From the NCBI GenBank assembly GCA_033085395.1, contig JANQBS010000029.1, positions 62,001 through 126,000 on the forward strand: 64,000 nucleotides of DNA, read 5' to 3'. Made by a program: the position numbers and the translations under genes. The notes below the pieces were generated by a model. It did no database searches, was not told the origin of the DNA, and saw nothing but the letters and a program-made list of their open reading frames with translations. Source of the DNA: Xanthoparmelia taractica. Lineage: Eukaryota > Ascomycota > Lecanoromycetes > Lecanorales > Parmeliaceae. Shown here piece by piece: positions 1-11,200 of this stretch (the stretch's first letter is position 1; each line of letters starts with the position of its first letter).

Positions 1-1472
1 AGATCGACTCGGCACAGGAGGCCACTTTCGGGCATAAACGTAGGGTACACAGAGGTATTCTTGCGCGGATTGATTCAATACCCGAAGGGTTGAGAGAAAG
101 GCAGGGAGATTTAGAATGAAGGGTTCCATATTCTCCCGAAACCGATTATTCCTTCTCTGATCCAATATGGTGTAATTTCCTCTTTCACAACCCTTCATGG
201 AATAGGTTCTTTTTAGTTCGAAGGGGAATATGCTATTATGTCGACATTATGATCAGCAAACTTCATGAAATACTGTCCGTCGAGCAAGGGAAGACTTCAA
301 TACTCTGAATTTTCCGCTGTGTCGATTCGAGGAACGGTCGGCGTTGAGTAAACATACCGCGGTAGGCTGTATAATGTACTCTTGTTATAAAGTACATACA
401 GGAAGAATAGGAGTCGGTGAGTAACATGATCAACGGAATGTGCTATCCCTCCTTCTGAATCTGAATGGCTACAGGAGGTGATGGCGGATAAGGAAAATGT
501 GCGGCGATGGAGTGGGTATGATGGGGATCGTCGATGATGAGGGCTTTCCTCCAGAGTCCCTTCCAGCCGATCTCGGGTATCCTTGTACGTTTCCTCCTCC
601 TTTACATCTCCCGTCCAAGGCCAGGTTCTACCTCGTCAGATATCGACACCACCAAGAAGAGGGATGATTAGAAATTCTGATAAAAATTGTTCAAGTGTGG
701 ATTCTTCGAGGTTCAGTCCACTGAAGAGCTTGCTGCCGAGGATCCTCGTATGTTGACCTGAACAAAAGTCCGCAGCGGTATTAAATAGCTACCCCGCGGT
801 GAGCTGCATAAAATATCCCTATATACAGTCAAAGTGTGTGGTTTGCTCATCTCCTCCTCAATCCCTAGTACATATGTAATTTTGCTTCTCCACTCAACGC
901 GGGTTCGGCAAAGGGAACAGAAGATGTGACGAGGCGTTGAAAGATGGTGGCGGATAAGAGAGGTACCGGTAAGGCGGAATGTACTGCTGACAAGAAGAAT
1001 CAGCAACTTTCTCAAATGAAGTTCAAATGAGGGTTTTTCGATGTTGCGCACCTCCTCACATTGGGTCTTCAGAACTTTCTGGCTCGATATCGCCAGGCTT
1101 GGAGAAAGTCACGCGTTCGTGATGGTCCACTACTGTACCCCACGGTGCGCAATCTTAGATAAAGATTCGCGTATGCAAAGGTAAGGCACTTGTACCTGCG
1201 CCACAAACCGGCGCATTATATTGGGCCTCGGCAACGACCAACAAATCACACCACTAACGGGTCGTTGGGATCGCTCAATTTCAACGACGATTGATCTTGG
1301 AAGCATGCAATCGAACTCCTTTTCCAAATATGAATCATGTGAGGGCGCTGTTCTGACGCCGGGACGCGGATTTCATCGTGACGTGATGATGAAGCGACAA
1401 GATGTTTGATGCATCCTGGAAACCACGTCAGATCCTAATGTCTTATTCGCAACAATGTTTGAAGCTTCTCAT
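1..1472. other. gene-free stretch at window start
   Basis: I find no reading frame here that looks like a protein. The open frames are short, overlap on both strands and show no domain or splice pattern. Two stretches near 355-400 and 788-838 share a loose match around a CGCGGT core followed by AGCTG/GGCTG and an AT-rich run, which could be remnants of one duplicated element. With the repeats that follow and the decayed protease gene after them, the stretch looks like old repeat-derived DNA. Confidence 0.5.
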
Positions 1473-1795
1473 GAAGGTTTCCTATCAAGAACGGGACTGG
1501 AAGACCTGCAAAGTGAGGAGCATTTTTCTCGGACTGTTCGAGACTGGGAGTTTGTGTGCCTAACCTTTCACGAAGGCCTCCTGCCCAGAATGGATGGGGA
1601 GGCCTCCAAAGTGAGTAACATTAAAAGCATCTGAAGACAGAGCAGCTGTATACCGAACGATTCCTCTAGGATCTCCTACCTAGAATAGGTTGGGAGACCT
1701 CTATGATAAGCAACAACGAGAGCAAGCATCTCAAGCCTTTCTTAAAGAACTCCTATCCAGAACGGATTGAGAGACCTTGAGAAAGGTAAAAGCAA
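1473..1795. repeat. four degenerate copies of a ~45-bp spaced repeat
   Basis: Four copies start near 1473, 1572, 1666 and 1744. Each follows the pattern (GA)AGG-N-CTCCTAYCCAGAA, then GGATTGGGAGACCT, then (A)AAGTGAG. Spacing is about 99, 94 and 78 bp, so this is an interspersed tandem array rather than a head-to-tail satellite. The copies differ at roughly a quarter of positions. It lies directly upstream of the decayed Ulp1-like gene and could belong to the same mobile or duplicated unit. Confidence 0.6.
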
Positions 1796-1945
1796 GCCTC
1801 ATCATGTCTATATTTTTGGAATGGTCGTCCGAAGTAAGAAAGCTACCATTACCATCGCTAGCTTCCGTCTCTATCGCACATTGTTTAAAGTCTTCTCCGC
1901 TCGACTTTCATTCTACAACAAGAATCTGGGAGAGCACAATCTATC

Positions 1946-4308
1946 TTGAAAAAGCATACTTTCATCATAATCTTTGGAGAATCATCTACTCTGTGTGACT
2001 GCACTTTATTACATTCTCTGAAAGGCACCCCCAGGGTTGTTTTTCAAAATTCTAACGAAGGTTATAAAAACTGTCTGCGTTGTTTACGGCAGTTAAACAA
2101 TAAGATTTTTGATAATAAGGTCATCTTCACGGAGGACCCCGTGGATTTTATGGAAATCAGCAGCGAGTATGTATATCATCTTGGCGTTTTGGCACCATTG
2201 CAAACTGACGCTGACATCCTTGCAGTGAGAGTTCTGATGAGGGGCGTATTTTACCTGATGAGCCAGCTGACGAGATTAACGAGCCCATCGTTGCTAAAGT
2301 ATTTGGTGATGAAATCTACGAGCCCATGTCCCTGGATGACGGACCAGAGGACGGACCAGAGGACACTGTGGATACGACCATGCCGTTTCCGGATGAGGAC
2401 ACTATGGATACCACGGTGCTCCCTTCCTCGCCATTTAAGTTACCCAATGAGCAGGAGGATTCGACTATGCAATCAACTGGCCTTGATGAAGAGGAGAAGA
2501 ATATAAAGAAGAGGTTTCAAGAAGCCTTGAGCCGACTGGATCCAATCGCGTGCAATTTCCAAGCAATCGTGGATCATATGACCAGCTCCGGCGTCAAGGA
2601 GCTAAAATTGAAAGGTGCCTCTGTGTGGATCATGGATCTTTATTCGTTAATGGACGGCGAATATCTGACGGATCAGATCATTCAATTGTTCACCGAGTCA
2701 AGCCTCGAGATTCGGGCGGATGAGGGTGAAACAATGGCATGCTTGACACCCGCGACGACTCAGTATATTTTATCGTTTCAGGACGCGCAATGTCCCGTGC
2801 GCGCCGAAGTACAAACCCTTTTCTTGCCCATCTGCAGGAATCGCCATTGGATTCTAGCAGTTGCTGCGAAGAACACCGGGATACTGGAACTGTACGACTC
2901 GTTGGACGAGGACGAAATTCGAGAAGAACGCAATGCCATACTCGGGTCGGAGATCATCCAATGCTTCGAAAACCTCGAAAGGAATAACAACGATTGATTC
3001 CGGGGAACTTCTTGGACATGGACGCTTCAGGAATCTCCACGGCAGGCCGATAGTTACAACTGTGGTTTGTTTCTCATCCGCTCCATAGCTCACAGAATTA
3101 ATGGGGAATATCCTGCATCCATCGAGGATCCCTTGGTGGAGCGTATGAATATGGTCAAGGGTATTGCCAAGGAAATCGGAGCACCCCTTGCTCCATCACC
3201 ATCGCCGCCACCAACACCACCACCCCGACCGTCGTCGTCATCGGGGCTACCGCCTCCGCAACCGTCATCACGACGGGTCCATTCATTCATGCCAATAAAC
3301 AGACTGGGCGCACTGCCATTTGAAGACGACGAAGAACTTGAGGAAGGATTGACGAGCTCACGGGTTGTATTCAAATGGACAAATGGCTACTCGTATGATC
3401 TGCAACCCTTGATGGAAACCGACGAGTCTGAGTTGGCTGACGCGTGGGATGAGGGTGATTACAGCAACACCAAATTCAAAGCTCTCAGTGCTCCCGGGAC
3501 TAAGCTCATTCAACGAGAAACCTCCCAGGAATGGTTCCCCGTAGGCTAGCAGGAGTTCCATGACCAGTACGTCGCAATCGAGGACAAACTCAGTGCAAGA
3601 TACGGGACAGGACCTGGTTCTCGAAGTTGTGAGATGCTGTGTAAGTTGAAGATATTTGAGGATGCCAAGTTAAGGGACCAGATGGCGTCAGACTTTGCCC
3701 GTGAGGCCTGGATCATTGTGGGTGACGTCGCCGCTGTCAGAGCGGCCTTTGAAGATTCCCAACTGATACCGGATTGGCTTGAGCAGTGCCGGGCTTATGA
3801 TGAGGAACCTTCAGACACATGCAAATCTCTGGCCGATTTGCCAAGGCCACGAGAATGGGTCCTGGCGATCACGAATCGGAATCGCTCTACCCCGAAAAGG
3901 GCAGGTATCGCAAGGCATTTAGCTTTCCGATGTGATGAAGGAGGTTTACGTCATAGCTCGACCGTCAATAATGCTCAATGGTCTATGCTGGCCGCATGTT
4001 ATATCACGAGACATGTGTGGTATAGTATGCATCTGCAGGGGAACATTGTGACTTCACATCTGAATGGGTTTAATACTGATACGAACCCCAAAAGTGTCAC
4101 TATCGAGCCAAAGCATGTCAACTTGGCTCGGTTGCGTTGTCATAATGACCCTTATAAGGGCGATTGCCCACACGGACCGGAATGCCACCTTGAAGGCCGA
4201 AAGATTTCTCGTGTAGCCTATATAAAGAATATCTGGATGGAATGTGAGAATGAGTTTCGAAGGAGAGCTGAGTGGTTTGATGATTCAGTGGAAAATGTCC
4301 GCAAATAG
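1946..4308 (+). pseudogene. decayed Ulp1-like (C48) cysteine protease gene
   Basis: The first exon (about 1946-2166) joins through a typical intron (donor GTATGT at 2167, branch CTGAC, acceptor TTGCAG ending 2225) to a long frame. That frame holds an acidic region and then a Ulp1/SENP catalytic domain: His in NRHWILAV (codon 2845), Asp in LELYDSL (2896), Gln (3043) and Cys in SYNCGLF (3061). The frame is broken by TGA at 2995-2997, inside the catalytic domain between Asp and Cys, and by TAG at 3547-3549. It then stays open for about 250 codons to 4308, with a C-x8-C-x5-C cluster near 4138. No GT-AG intron I can draw removes the TGA while keeping frame. The stops could come from C-to-T changes (CGA to TGA, CAG to TAG). 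Such proteases are SUMO-type peptidases that are often carried and multiplied by mobile elements; that link is inference. The true start is unknown. Confidence 0.7.
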
Positions 4309-4534
4309 CCTCTCACGAGAGCGGAAGGGGAGAAATCCGTCACCCATGAGACCAGAGCCTGCAATTGCACCGACTGTGCATATCGAAGTAACAGTACGTG
4401 CATGCTAAAACATATCCAGAAAACACCTTGAGATCAACGCAAGGTATTACGTTCAGAGAATCCCAAAAGAATGAGGGCATGAGCGACTGGATTGAACCTT
4501 GATCGTACGACTTGGTTCAGTCAAACAAGTCATT
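4309..4534. other. spacer after the decayed protease
   Basis: No coding signal was seen between the end of the decayed protease frame and the hairpin repeats that start near 4535. Confidence 0.4.
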
Positions 4535-4775
4535 GTGACTATCTGTGTGGCAAACGGGACATTGCGAAAGTTTGTACTGTTCAAAGACTTTGGGTCTCAA
4601 AGTGGAGGAGTCTTGGTGACTATAAAGTCTGTGTGAAAAGCGCGACATTGCGAAAGCTTGTCCCGATCGAGGCTTTGGGTCTCAAAGTGGAGGAGTCTTG
4701 GTGACTATAAAAGTCTGTGTGAGAACGGGACATTGCAGAGGTTTATACTGCTCAAAGACTTTGAGTCTCCAAATC
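4535..4775. repeat. three tandem copies of an ~83-bp unit with a hairpin
   Basis: Copies begin with GTGACTAT at about 4535, 4616 and 4701. Each contains GGGACATTGCGAAAG (with changes) and then CAAAGACTTTG followed by GGTCTCAAAGTGG. ACTTTG and CAAAGT are inverted around GGTCT, so each full copy can fold a short hairpin. The third copy is cut short near 4775. The array is not coding. Confidence 0.8.
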
Positions 4776-5798
4776 TGTTTCCCACGGTTATTTTTACAGC
4801 CAGGCAGCTAACCATTATCGCAGTCAATAACCTTTTCAACATATACGAAAGCTTCCTACTGGCCTCTCTCGAACCAATAACTCGTTTGTCGCACATTCAT
4901 CCACAACCAACGATCGCATGGCTATCCTCAAGATCAAACATCGCATGACAAGTCGCAGGACCAGCTGTCGTAGTTGCACAACTACTCTTAGGTGCCACAA
5001 CCCTATTCCTATTGCGGACATCACCAGCCCAATTGCCGCACCCCAATCCTCATGGCCGCCACATGTTTGCTTGTATCGGCATTCGGATTGTCTAGATAGC
5101 GCATGGATTCACAATTTGCTTTGCAAATGCTTTCACATCACCAATGGCGTGGCTCCACTGAGAAATGCCTTTCCCGGATCCTTTCCCATATGGTCTCGCT
5201 TACGAACGGTCTTGTTACAGCCACATTTCGCCCTTTAATAAACTCGCTTTTAAATAACCATGCTATCAGATTACCTCGACAATTATGGAGAGGGATATCC
5301 GTCTGTTGGAAAGATAGGGACTAGAACTGTAAGTTTGTCATCCACTCGTTTCATATACTCATCGTGTCTCACCGTCGTCGGTTTCCTTCATACCTTCACC
5401 GTGAGGGAAACCAAGAAATGCGTCAGATCGCATACACTTCATTGAGCATCAGCCAACATTATCACCACATCGATCAATTTCAAGACAGTAAATCTACCTT
5501 CGCAAGAATATAATCGCTTTGTTTCAGGTTACAAACGAGGAAAACGAGGATAACGAAGAAAGAGGAGGAAAAGAAGAGAAGAGAATGGGTAGGCAGAGGA
5601 AAAGGACGTCGCAGGGTTGGCGATATTATGCCAAAGATTCCAGGCCTTGCAGGGAGCCTGCTATAATAGCACCAGAACAGAACGACTACGGCCAACCTCT
5701 TGAAGGAGCACGTTGGCCGCAGAACGAATACACGATATACCGCTACGAGTATTTGACGCCTACTTTCTAGCTCGTGAAGTACACCTTGGACAAAACCA
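4776..5798. other. gene-free stretch before agmatinase
   Basis: Nothing here looks like a gene. Short frames exist on both strands without domains. The last 250 bp contain a purine-rich stretch (about 5530-5620) and will include the 3' UTR of the agmatinase gene, which ends at 5799 on the minus strand. Confidence 0.4.
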
Positions 5799-7625
5799 TC
5801 ATAGCTCGTCTTTATCACATTTACCTTTCGCTTTCTGTACCTCGCTCATACCGCGCCCAACCCAGCTGCTCAGTATCTCAAACCCTACCTGCGCTGCAAC
5901 TAATGCCGTCTGCTCGCCTGTTCCGTCATAGGCAGGCGCCACCTCGACAATATCCGCACCCACTACATTCAACCCTTCCAGACCCCGAAGGATTCTTATT
6001 ACTTCACGGCTCGTCCAGCCGCCTGGTTCAGGCGTTCCTGTCCCCGGACACTGTTGATAGTCAGAGTTCAACGTGGCTTCTGAAGGTGACAATAGCGCTC
6101 TACTGACCAGGCCCGGATCAAGCACATCAATATCCAAACTCAAATATGTCGGCGTATCTGTTCCGATTCTCTCTAAAATCGCGCTCACAATGCCTGCCGT
6201 GCCAATCTCGTCGATATCATCTGCCGAGATGCGCAGAAAACCCTGGCGTTCATCATCTTCATAATCTTCCCACCCCATAAGACGACTTCGCAGCCCTGCA
6301 TGGGCGGAGGAGCCATTCAGGATCAGTCCTTCATTGGAAGCGATCCAGAACATGCTTCCATGGTTGAAATCGCTCTGAGCAGATGGCCAAGCAGAAGGAT
6401 ACTTTGCGGGGTCTGGGTTACATTTCCGAGTCAGTGTTAACTTATCTAAGGATCCTAGAGAGGCCCTACGGACGACGTCTAGAGAGCAGACACTCCGAAG
6501 ACACGTCTCTCTACTCAACCTCTAGCGCCTAAAAACAAAGATGGACAATGAAAGTACATACGCCAGGTATCGAGATGGGCGTCAAAGTGTAGTACAGCGA
6601 TTGGTCCGCCATAGATCTTGTTAAGTGCCCTGAGGGCTGGAAGAGCAATGCTATGATCGCCACCCAGTGTGAGCAACTTGGGTTTTGGGTTGGCCGAATG
6701 GGTGAATGCTGGAGCGCGGGAACCGAGTTCGAGGAAGGCAGATGTCATTTGTTGGAGGGCAAGGGCATTGTCGAAAGGTGTTATAGGAATGTCCCCGCAG
6801 TCAAGGATTGTATAAGCTGAAGTGTATGGATTCAGGCCTCGGCGAGGGTTGAAGCCACGGAAGGAGGTCTGACGAGCGGACGCGGCTCTGATTGCACGCG
6901 GTCCAAAGCGTGCGCCTGGGAGGAGATTGAGCTTGGATGTTCTCTGCTTTGGGGGTCTACAGCCTGCAGTCTCGCTGCGCAATGGGGTTTGAAGCCCCAA
7001 TTTGGGTTGGGGTTTCGGGTGGGGGCCCCCAATTACCCCGAAGCTTAGAGGCGACCTCTATCGATTCCATTATCTCGGGCTGGAATAGGTACGCAATAGG
7101 CTTAATATGAACCTATGATGCACTACGAGATATCCCTGCTCAGGGTGAATTGCCACCCCACCCCCATTGCGCACCGTAGTTACTGTCTTAGTATGGCGGT
7201 AAGACTGCAGACTGCAGGATACAAGAAAAGACTCGGCAAGAGGGTTGTGCGGGCTTACCAGGCCTGTAGCTGACAGCTGTATCAAAAGGAGCACCTATGA
7301 TTCCGATATCGCTGCCGACTGGTTCAATGCAATGAAGCAGAATAAATAGCATTATTGAGGCTCACTTACAACAGCATGTCTCTATCAATCAAACATTTTA
7401 CATGTCTCAAGTGGGCAAAGCTCGATATTCCCGAAAATCCCCACTAAGTAAGATCAAACATCAGGTAGAAAAGGTAGAGCAATAGCCGGGCAACAATACC
7501 TCAATGTCCCATCTTCTGTGAAGTTCGTCTGCCGTAGGATGGTCTTGCTCAGGATTGTCATAGAATGAGGAAGAAACCTGAGCACAGGGAGAAAGGAGGA
7601 TAACAGCGAGGAGAGTGCTAAACAT
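5799..7625 (-). CDS. agmatinase with signal peptide and C-terminal KDEL
   Basis: Six exons (7500-7625, 7370-7443, 7259-7311, 6562-6915, 6108-6412, 5799-6050) give 387 residues. The protein is a ureohydrolase that should split agmatine into putrescine and urea. Metal ligands are all visible: GGDHS (about 169-173), DAHLD (196-200) and DIDVLDP (D296, D298), plus GTGTPEPGG and GARFGPRAIR. The N-terminus (MFSTLLAVILLSPCAQ) is a classical signal peptide, as is usual for many fungal agmatinases. The last four residues are KDEL, an ER-retrieval signal, so the enzyme may stay in the ER. The third intron (6916-7258) is 343 nt, far longer than its neighbours. The start was chosen because it gives the signal peptide and correct phase. 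Divergent to PDS5. Confidence 0.93.
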
Positions 7626-8243
7626 CCCGGTAACTGTATGCTTTCAAATAGTGTATAGAACAGCAGGAGAAAATTCGATCTCCTATTACCGGAACTCCTT
7701 GACGCTGCAAGGTGCTCATTGAAACAAGTGGTTAGCATATAAAATCAGCATTATAAAGCTGTAGAATAGTACTAAAGTCTTGATTTTTGTAGAAAGCCTC
7801 CAGTATCCGGTTAAATCTCGGTGTTCAGACTTGAACCTCAGCCAGCGCTAAGTGTAAATACAAGTATAATCACTAGTTCCATTTTTACCCGTATATTACC
7901 TACATCTTTAAGTATTTTTCGTGGTAGAAGTTATTAGCTTTATTATAACGTTTTAGTATTCTAGTATAGATGAATCGAAATAATATTAGTTATTAAGAAT
8001 ATACGTTTAATCCTCAATTTCTTGCGTGCTTGCGTGGCGGTATCGAAAACATAGAATTTGTCTGTGTATGTCTGGTCATACTAAGTGTATTATTACATGC
8101 GCTAGACGTGACATTGGCTGAGGTATAGAAGCATCCGAGGACGCGGTGAAACGCGCCAAGCAACATGTAAGGAAGCTGCAGACATAGCGAGAAGGGGCAC
8201 AATTATACCCACGAGAACAACGGCTTCCGCAGCCACCGAGATC
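7626..8243. promoter_or_regulatory. divergent intergenic region agmatinase / PDS5
   Basis: These 618 bp separate the start codons of the agmatinase gene (minus) and PDS5 (plus), so both promoters must lie here. The middle (about 7860-8010) is strongly AT-rich with TTAGT/TATTA runs. No binding site was identified with confidence. Confidence 0.6.
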
Positions 8244-11200
8244 ATGGAAGTGGAATTACCGCAGGGTAACATGCCCGGCCTACAGTTCAAAGAGTCCCTA
8301 TCATGGCGCGCTGGGAAGTCTATCGCCATTGCGGATCTACTGCGACGGTTACAAGCTTTGCACAAGGAGATGAGGGACATGGAGCAGGAAGAGAACGAAC
8401 GAGACTCTTTCACCAGGGTCGCAAAGGATCTTGCGAGTCCAAACTTACTAGCGCACAAGGACAAGGGTGTCAAGGCTTGGACGGCATGCTGTTTGGTCGA
8501 TATATTGAGACTGTGCGCCCCGGATGCACCCTACACCGGGCAACAGCTCAAGGTCAGCAGACACGGCGAGAGGGACCGGGAAAATGAGCGTTGCAGCTTA
8601 CAGTGGTCTAGGACATATTCAACATGCTCATCACAGTAATCCTCCCGGCGCTTTCAGACCCTTCGAACGCGTACAATCAGCAGCATCTATACGTGCTGAC
8701 GTCTCTGTCGCAAGTCAAAAGTATAGTCTTACTCACAGATATACCGTCATCGGAGCCATTGATGATACACCTCTTCACCTCATTTTTCGACATCTTGGCC
8801 GGCTCCCCAAAAACATCTACTGGCGAGCAATTGGGTAAGAACGTCGAATTTCACATGACTTCGGTACTTGTGACCATGGTCGACGAATCTGCAACCTTAC
8901 CTTCAGAAGTTGTTGATGTGATAGTCGCCCAATTCCTCAGGACAGATCCTCGCGCAATCAATGGGAGTGCTGGGAAGGGCAAGAAGCATGCTGCGACATT
9001 GGACGAAAAACAGTCGACGTTGACGCTAAAGGAGTTGCCGCCAGCGTACACCATGGCAAAGACAATCTGCATATCTTGTCCAGAGAAGATGGCAAGACAT
9101 GTCAGCCAGTACTTCAACGATGTGATAGTCGACGCGTCATCATCCTCGGCAGCCATCAGAACAAGCAAGAAGACATCACATCGAAGGGTCAGTGATGATA
9201 TGGATGATTCTGATATGGATAATGGGAATGGTCCTACAGAGGAGGATCTAAAGGAGCTATATAAGGTCCACCAGTTACTCCGAGAGCTGTGGCGTGCCTG
9301 TCCTGCGGTGCTACAGAATGTTATTCCTCAATTGGAGGCGGAGTTATCTGCCGAGAACGTGCATTTACGCTCTCTTGCTACAGAAACATTTGGAGATATC
9401 ATATCAGGCATAGGAGCGGCGGGGTTGCCCCCACCACCGATACTGGACCCTGCCGCGTATCCACCTATTGATTTGTCTGACACAGCAGAGTCGACAATCA
9501 ATCCTAACGTTATGACCAAGCCTTCTTCACCCCAACCGTTTCCTCAGACCTACGCTCAGGCGTACACTAGCTTCTTAGGGAGGAGTCATGATAGATCACC
9601 CTTGATCCGGTCCGCTTGGACCACAGGCATTGGACGAATCTTAACTACTTCAGCCGGCGGTGTTGGCCTTGCTCAACAGGAAGAAGATCGTCTCATCAAA
9701 GATCTTGCGAGGATGATGGGCGACGCCGACGAGAAAGTGCGTATCGCAGCTGTGAAGGTTGTGGGAACATTTAGCCTTCGAGAGGTAGTTTTCAAGCTGG
9801 GATCATCTGGCGGCTTAGACAAGCCAGGATCAGTGCTCGCAGTGCTTGCTGAAAGAGTTCGTGACCGAAAGCATGCTGTCCGAGTGGAGGCAATGAGGGT
9901 TCTGGCCACTCTATGGGGTGTTGCGTTTGGAGCCGTGGCGGCTGCGGAAGAGCAAGTGATTTCGACCATCGGCGCAGCCCCTTCCAAGATACTGGACACA
10001 TATTACGCTAATGACATGGATCTTATGGTTTTGCTTGATCATGCTCTGTACGAGCAACTTCTTCCACTAAGCTATCCGCCAATCAAGGCGAAAGGTGCGA
10101 AGCTTGCAAACGGAAGTTCGCAAAAGGCCAAGAAGCGCCAAACGAATGGGGGCGTGGAAATAGACATCATTGAACCTGATAAAATCAGGACAGAGAGAAT
10201 ACTCTTACTTGTAAGAGACCTCGATGAGAGGGCTAAGAAAGTATTCTTTGCCATCCAGACTCGGCAAAATCAGCTAGCAAAAGTCATGACAGCCTACCTG
10301 GAGCGCTGTGAAGATTACAATGTAGGTTCACTCGTCAAACCCTTTGTCGGCCATGGCTAATAAGTGCCATAGGGCGGTATTATGGACGAAAATGAGAAGC
10401 TGGTCAAGGAACACATGGCACGACTCATCGATACTTTTGCACGATTGCTACCAGATTCAATGAAAGTCAACGAGAGTCTGTGGAAATTTGCGAAGATGCA
10501 CGACCGCCGTAGCTATCAGCTGATACGCTTTTGCATAGCGCCAGAAAGCGATTATCGAACTGTGGTTAAGGCTATAGTAAGTCTGACCCTTAAGCCTAGA
10601 GACAGCTCCGGCCGAAGTAACGGTTGTCATAGAAAGAGTTTACGAAGCGCATTGAGCAATCCGCTACCGCACCACAGGAACTCCTCAACATCATCATTCC
10701 CCTTCTTTATCGAGTCAGTCTCATCGTGTACAATAAGAGCCATGTCGCAGCTATCATGGAGTATTCAAGAACCGACGACAAATCTTTGGCCACGACCGCT
10801 CATGAGCTGCTCAGAGAGATCTCCACTCGAAAGCCAGAAATTCTGAAAGCTCACGTCCAGGAGATCTGCATGATACTGCAAGAAGGAGCCCCCAACTCAA
10901 AGAAGACAAATGACCCAGGAGCAGTAGATAATCTGAAAGCGTGCGCTTCTTATGCCTCGAAGTTCGCGGATGAGATCCCCCAAGACCGGAAGTTTGTACA
11001 AGCAATGACAAGTTTCGCACTTCACGGCTCTCCAGCAGTGGCAGCTAAACATGCGGTCACTATCCTCATGACAGCCTCTGACAAGAAAGAGTTGCTGGCG
11101 AAAGATCTTGTCAGCAAGTGCGTCAATGGCTTCGAGTACGGGGAGGAAGGATCTCTCGCTCGTCTGGCCGCCCTCTCCCAGCTCATGTTGCTTGCGCCCC

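Noticed and set aside
3541..3593. Intron that would remove the TAG at 3547
   Set aside because: A GTAGGC...CTCAG intron is possible but shifts the frame and ends the protein soon after, while the original frame stays open for 250 more codons; decay is the simpler reading.
5519..5770. Charged 83-residue plus-strand frame upstream of the agmatinase stop
   Set aside because: Low-complexity purine-rich DNA explains the Glu/Arg content; no other support.
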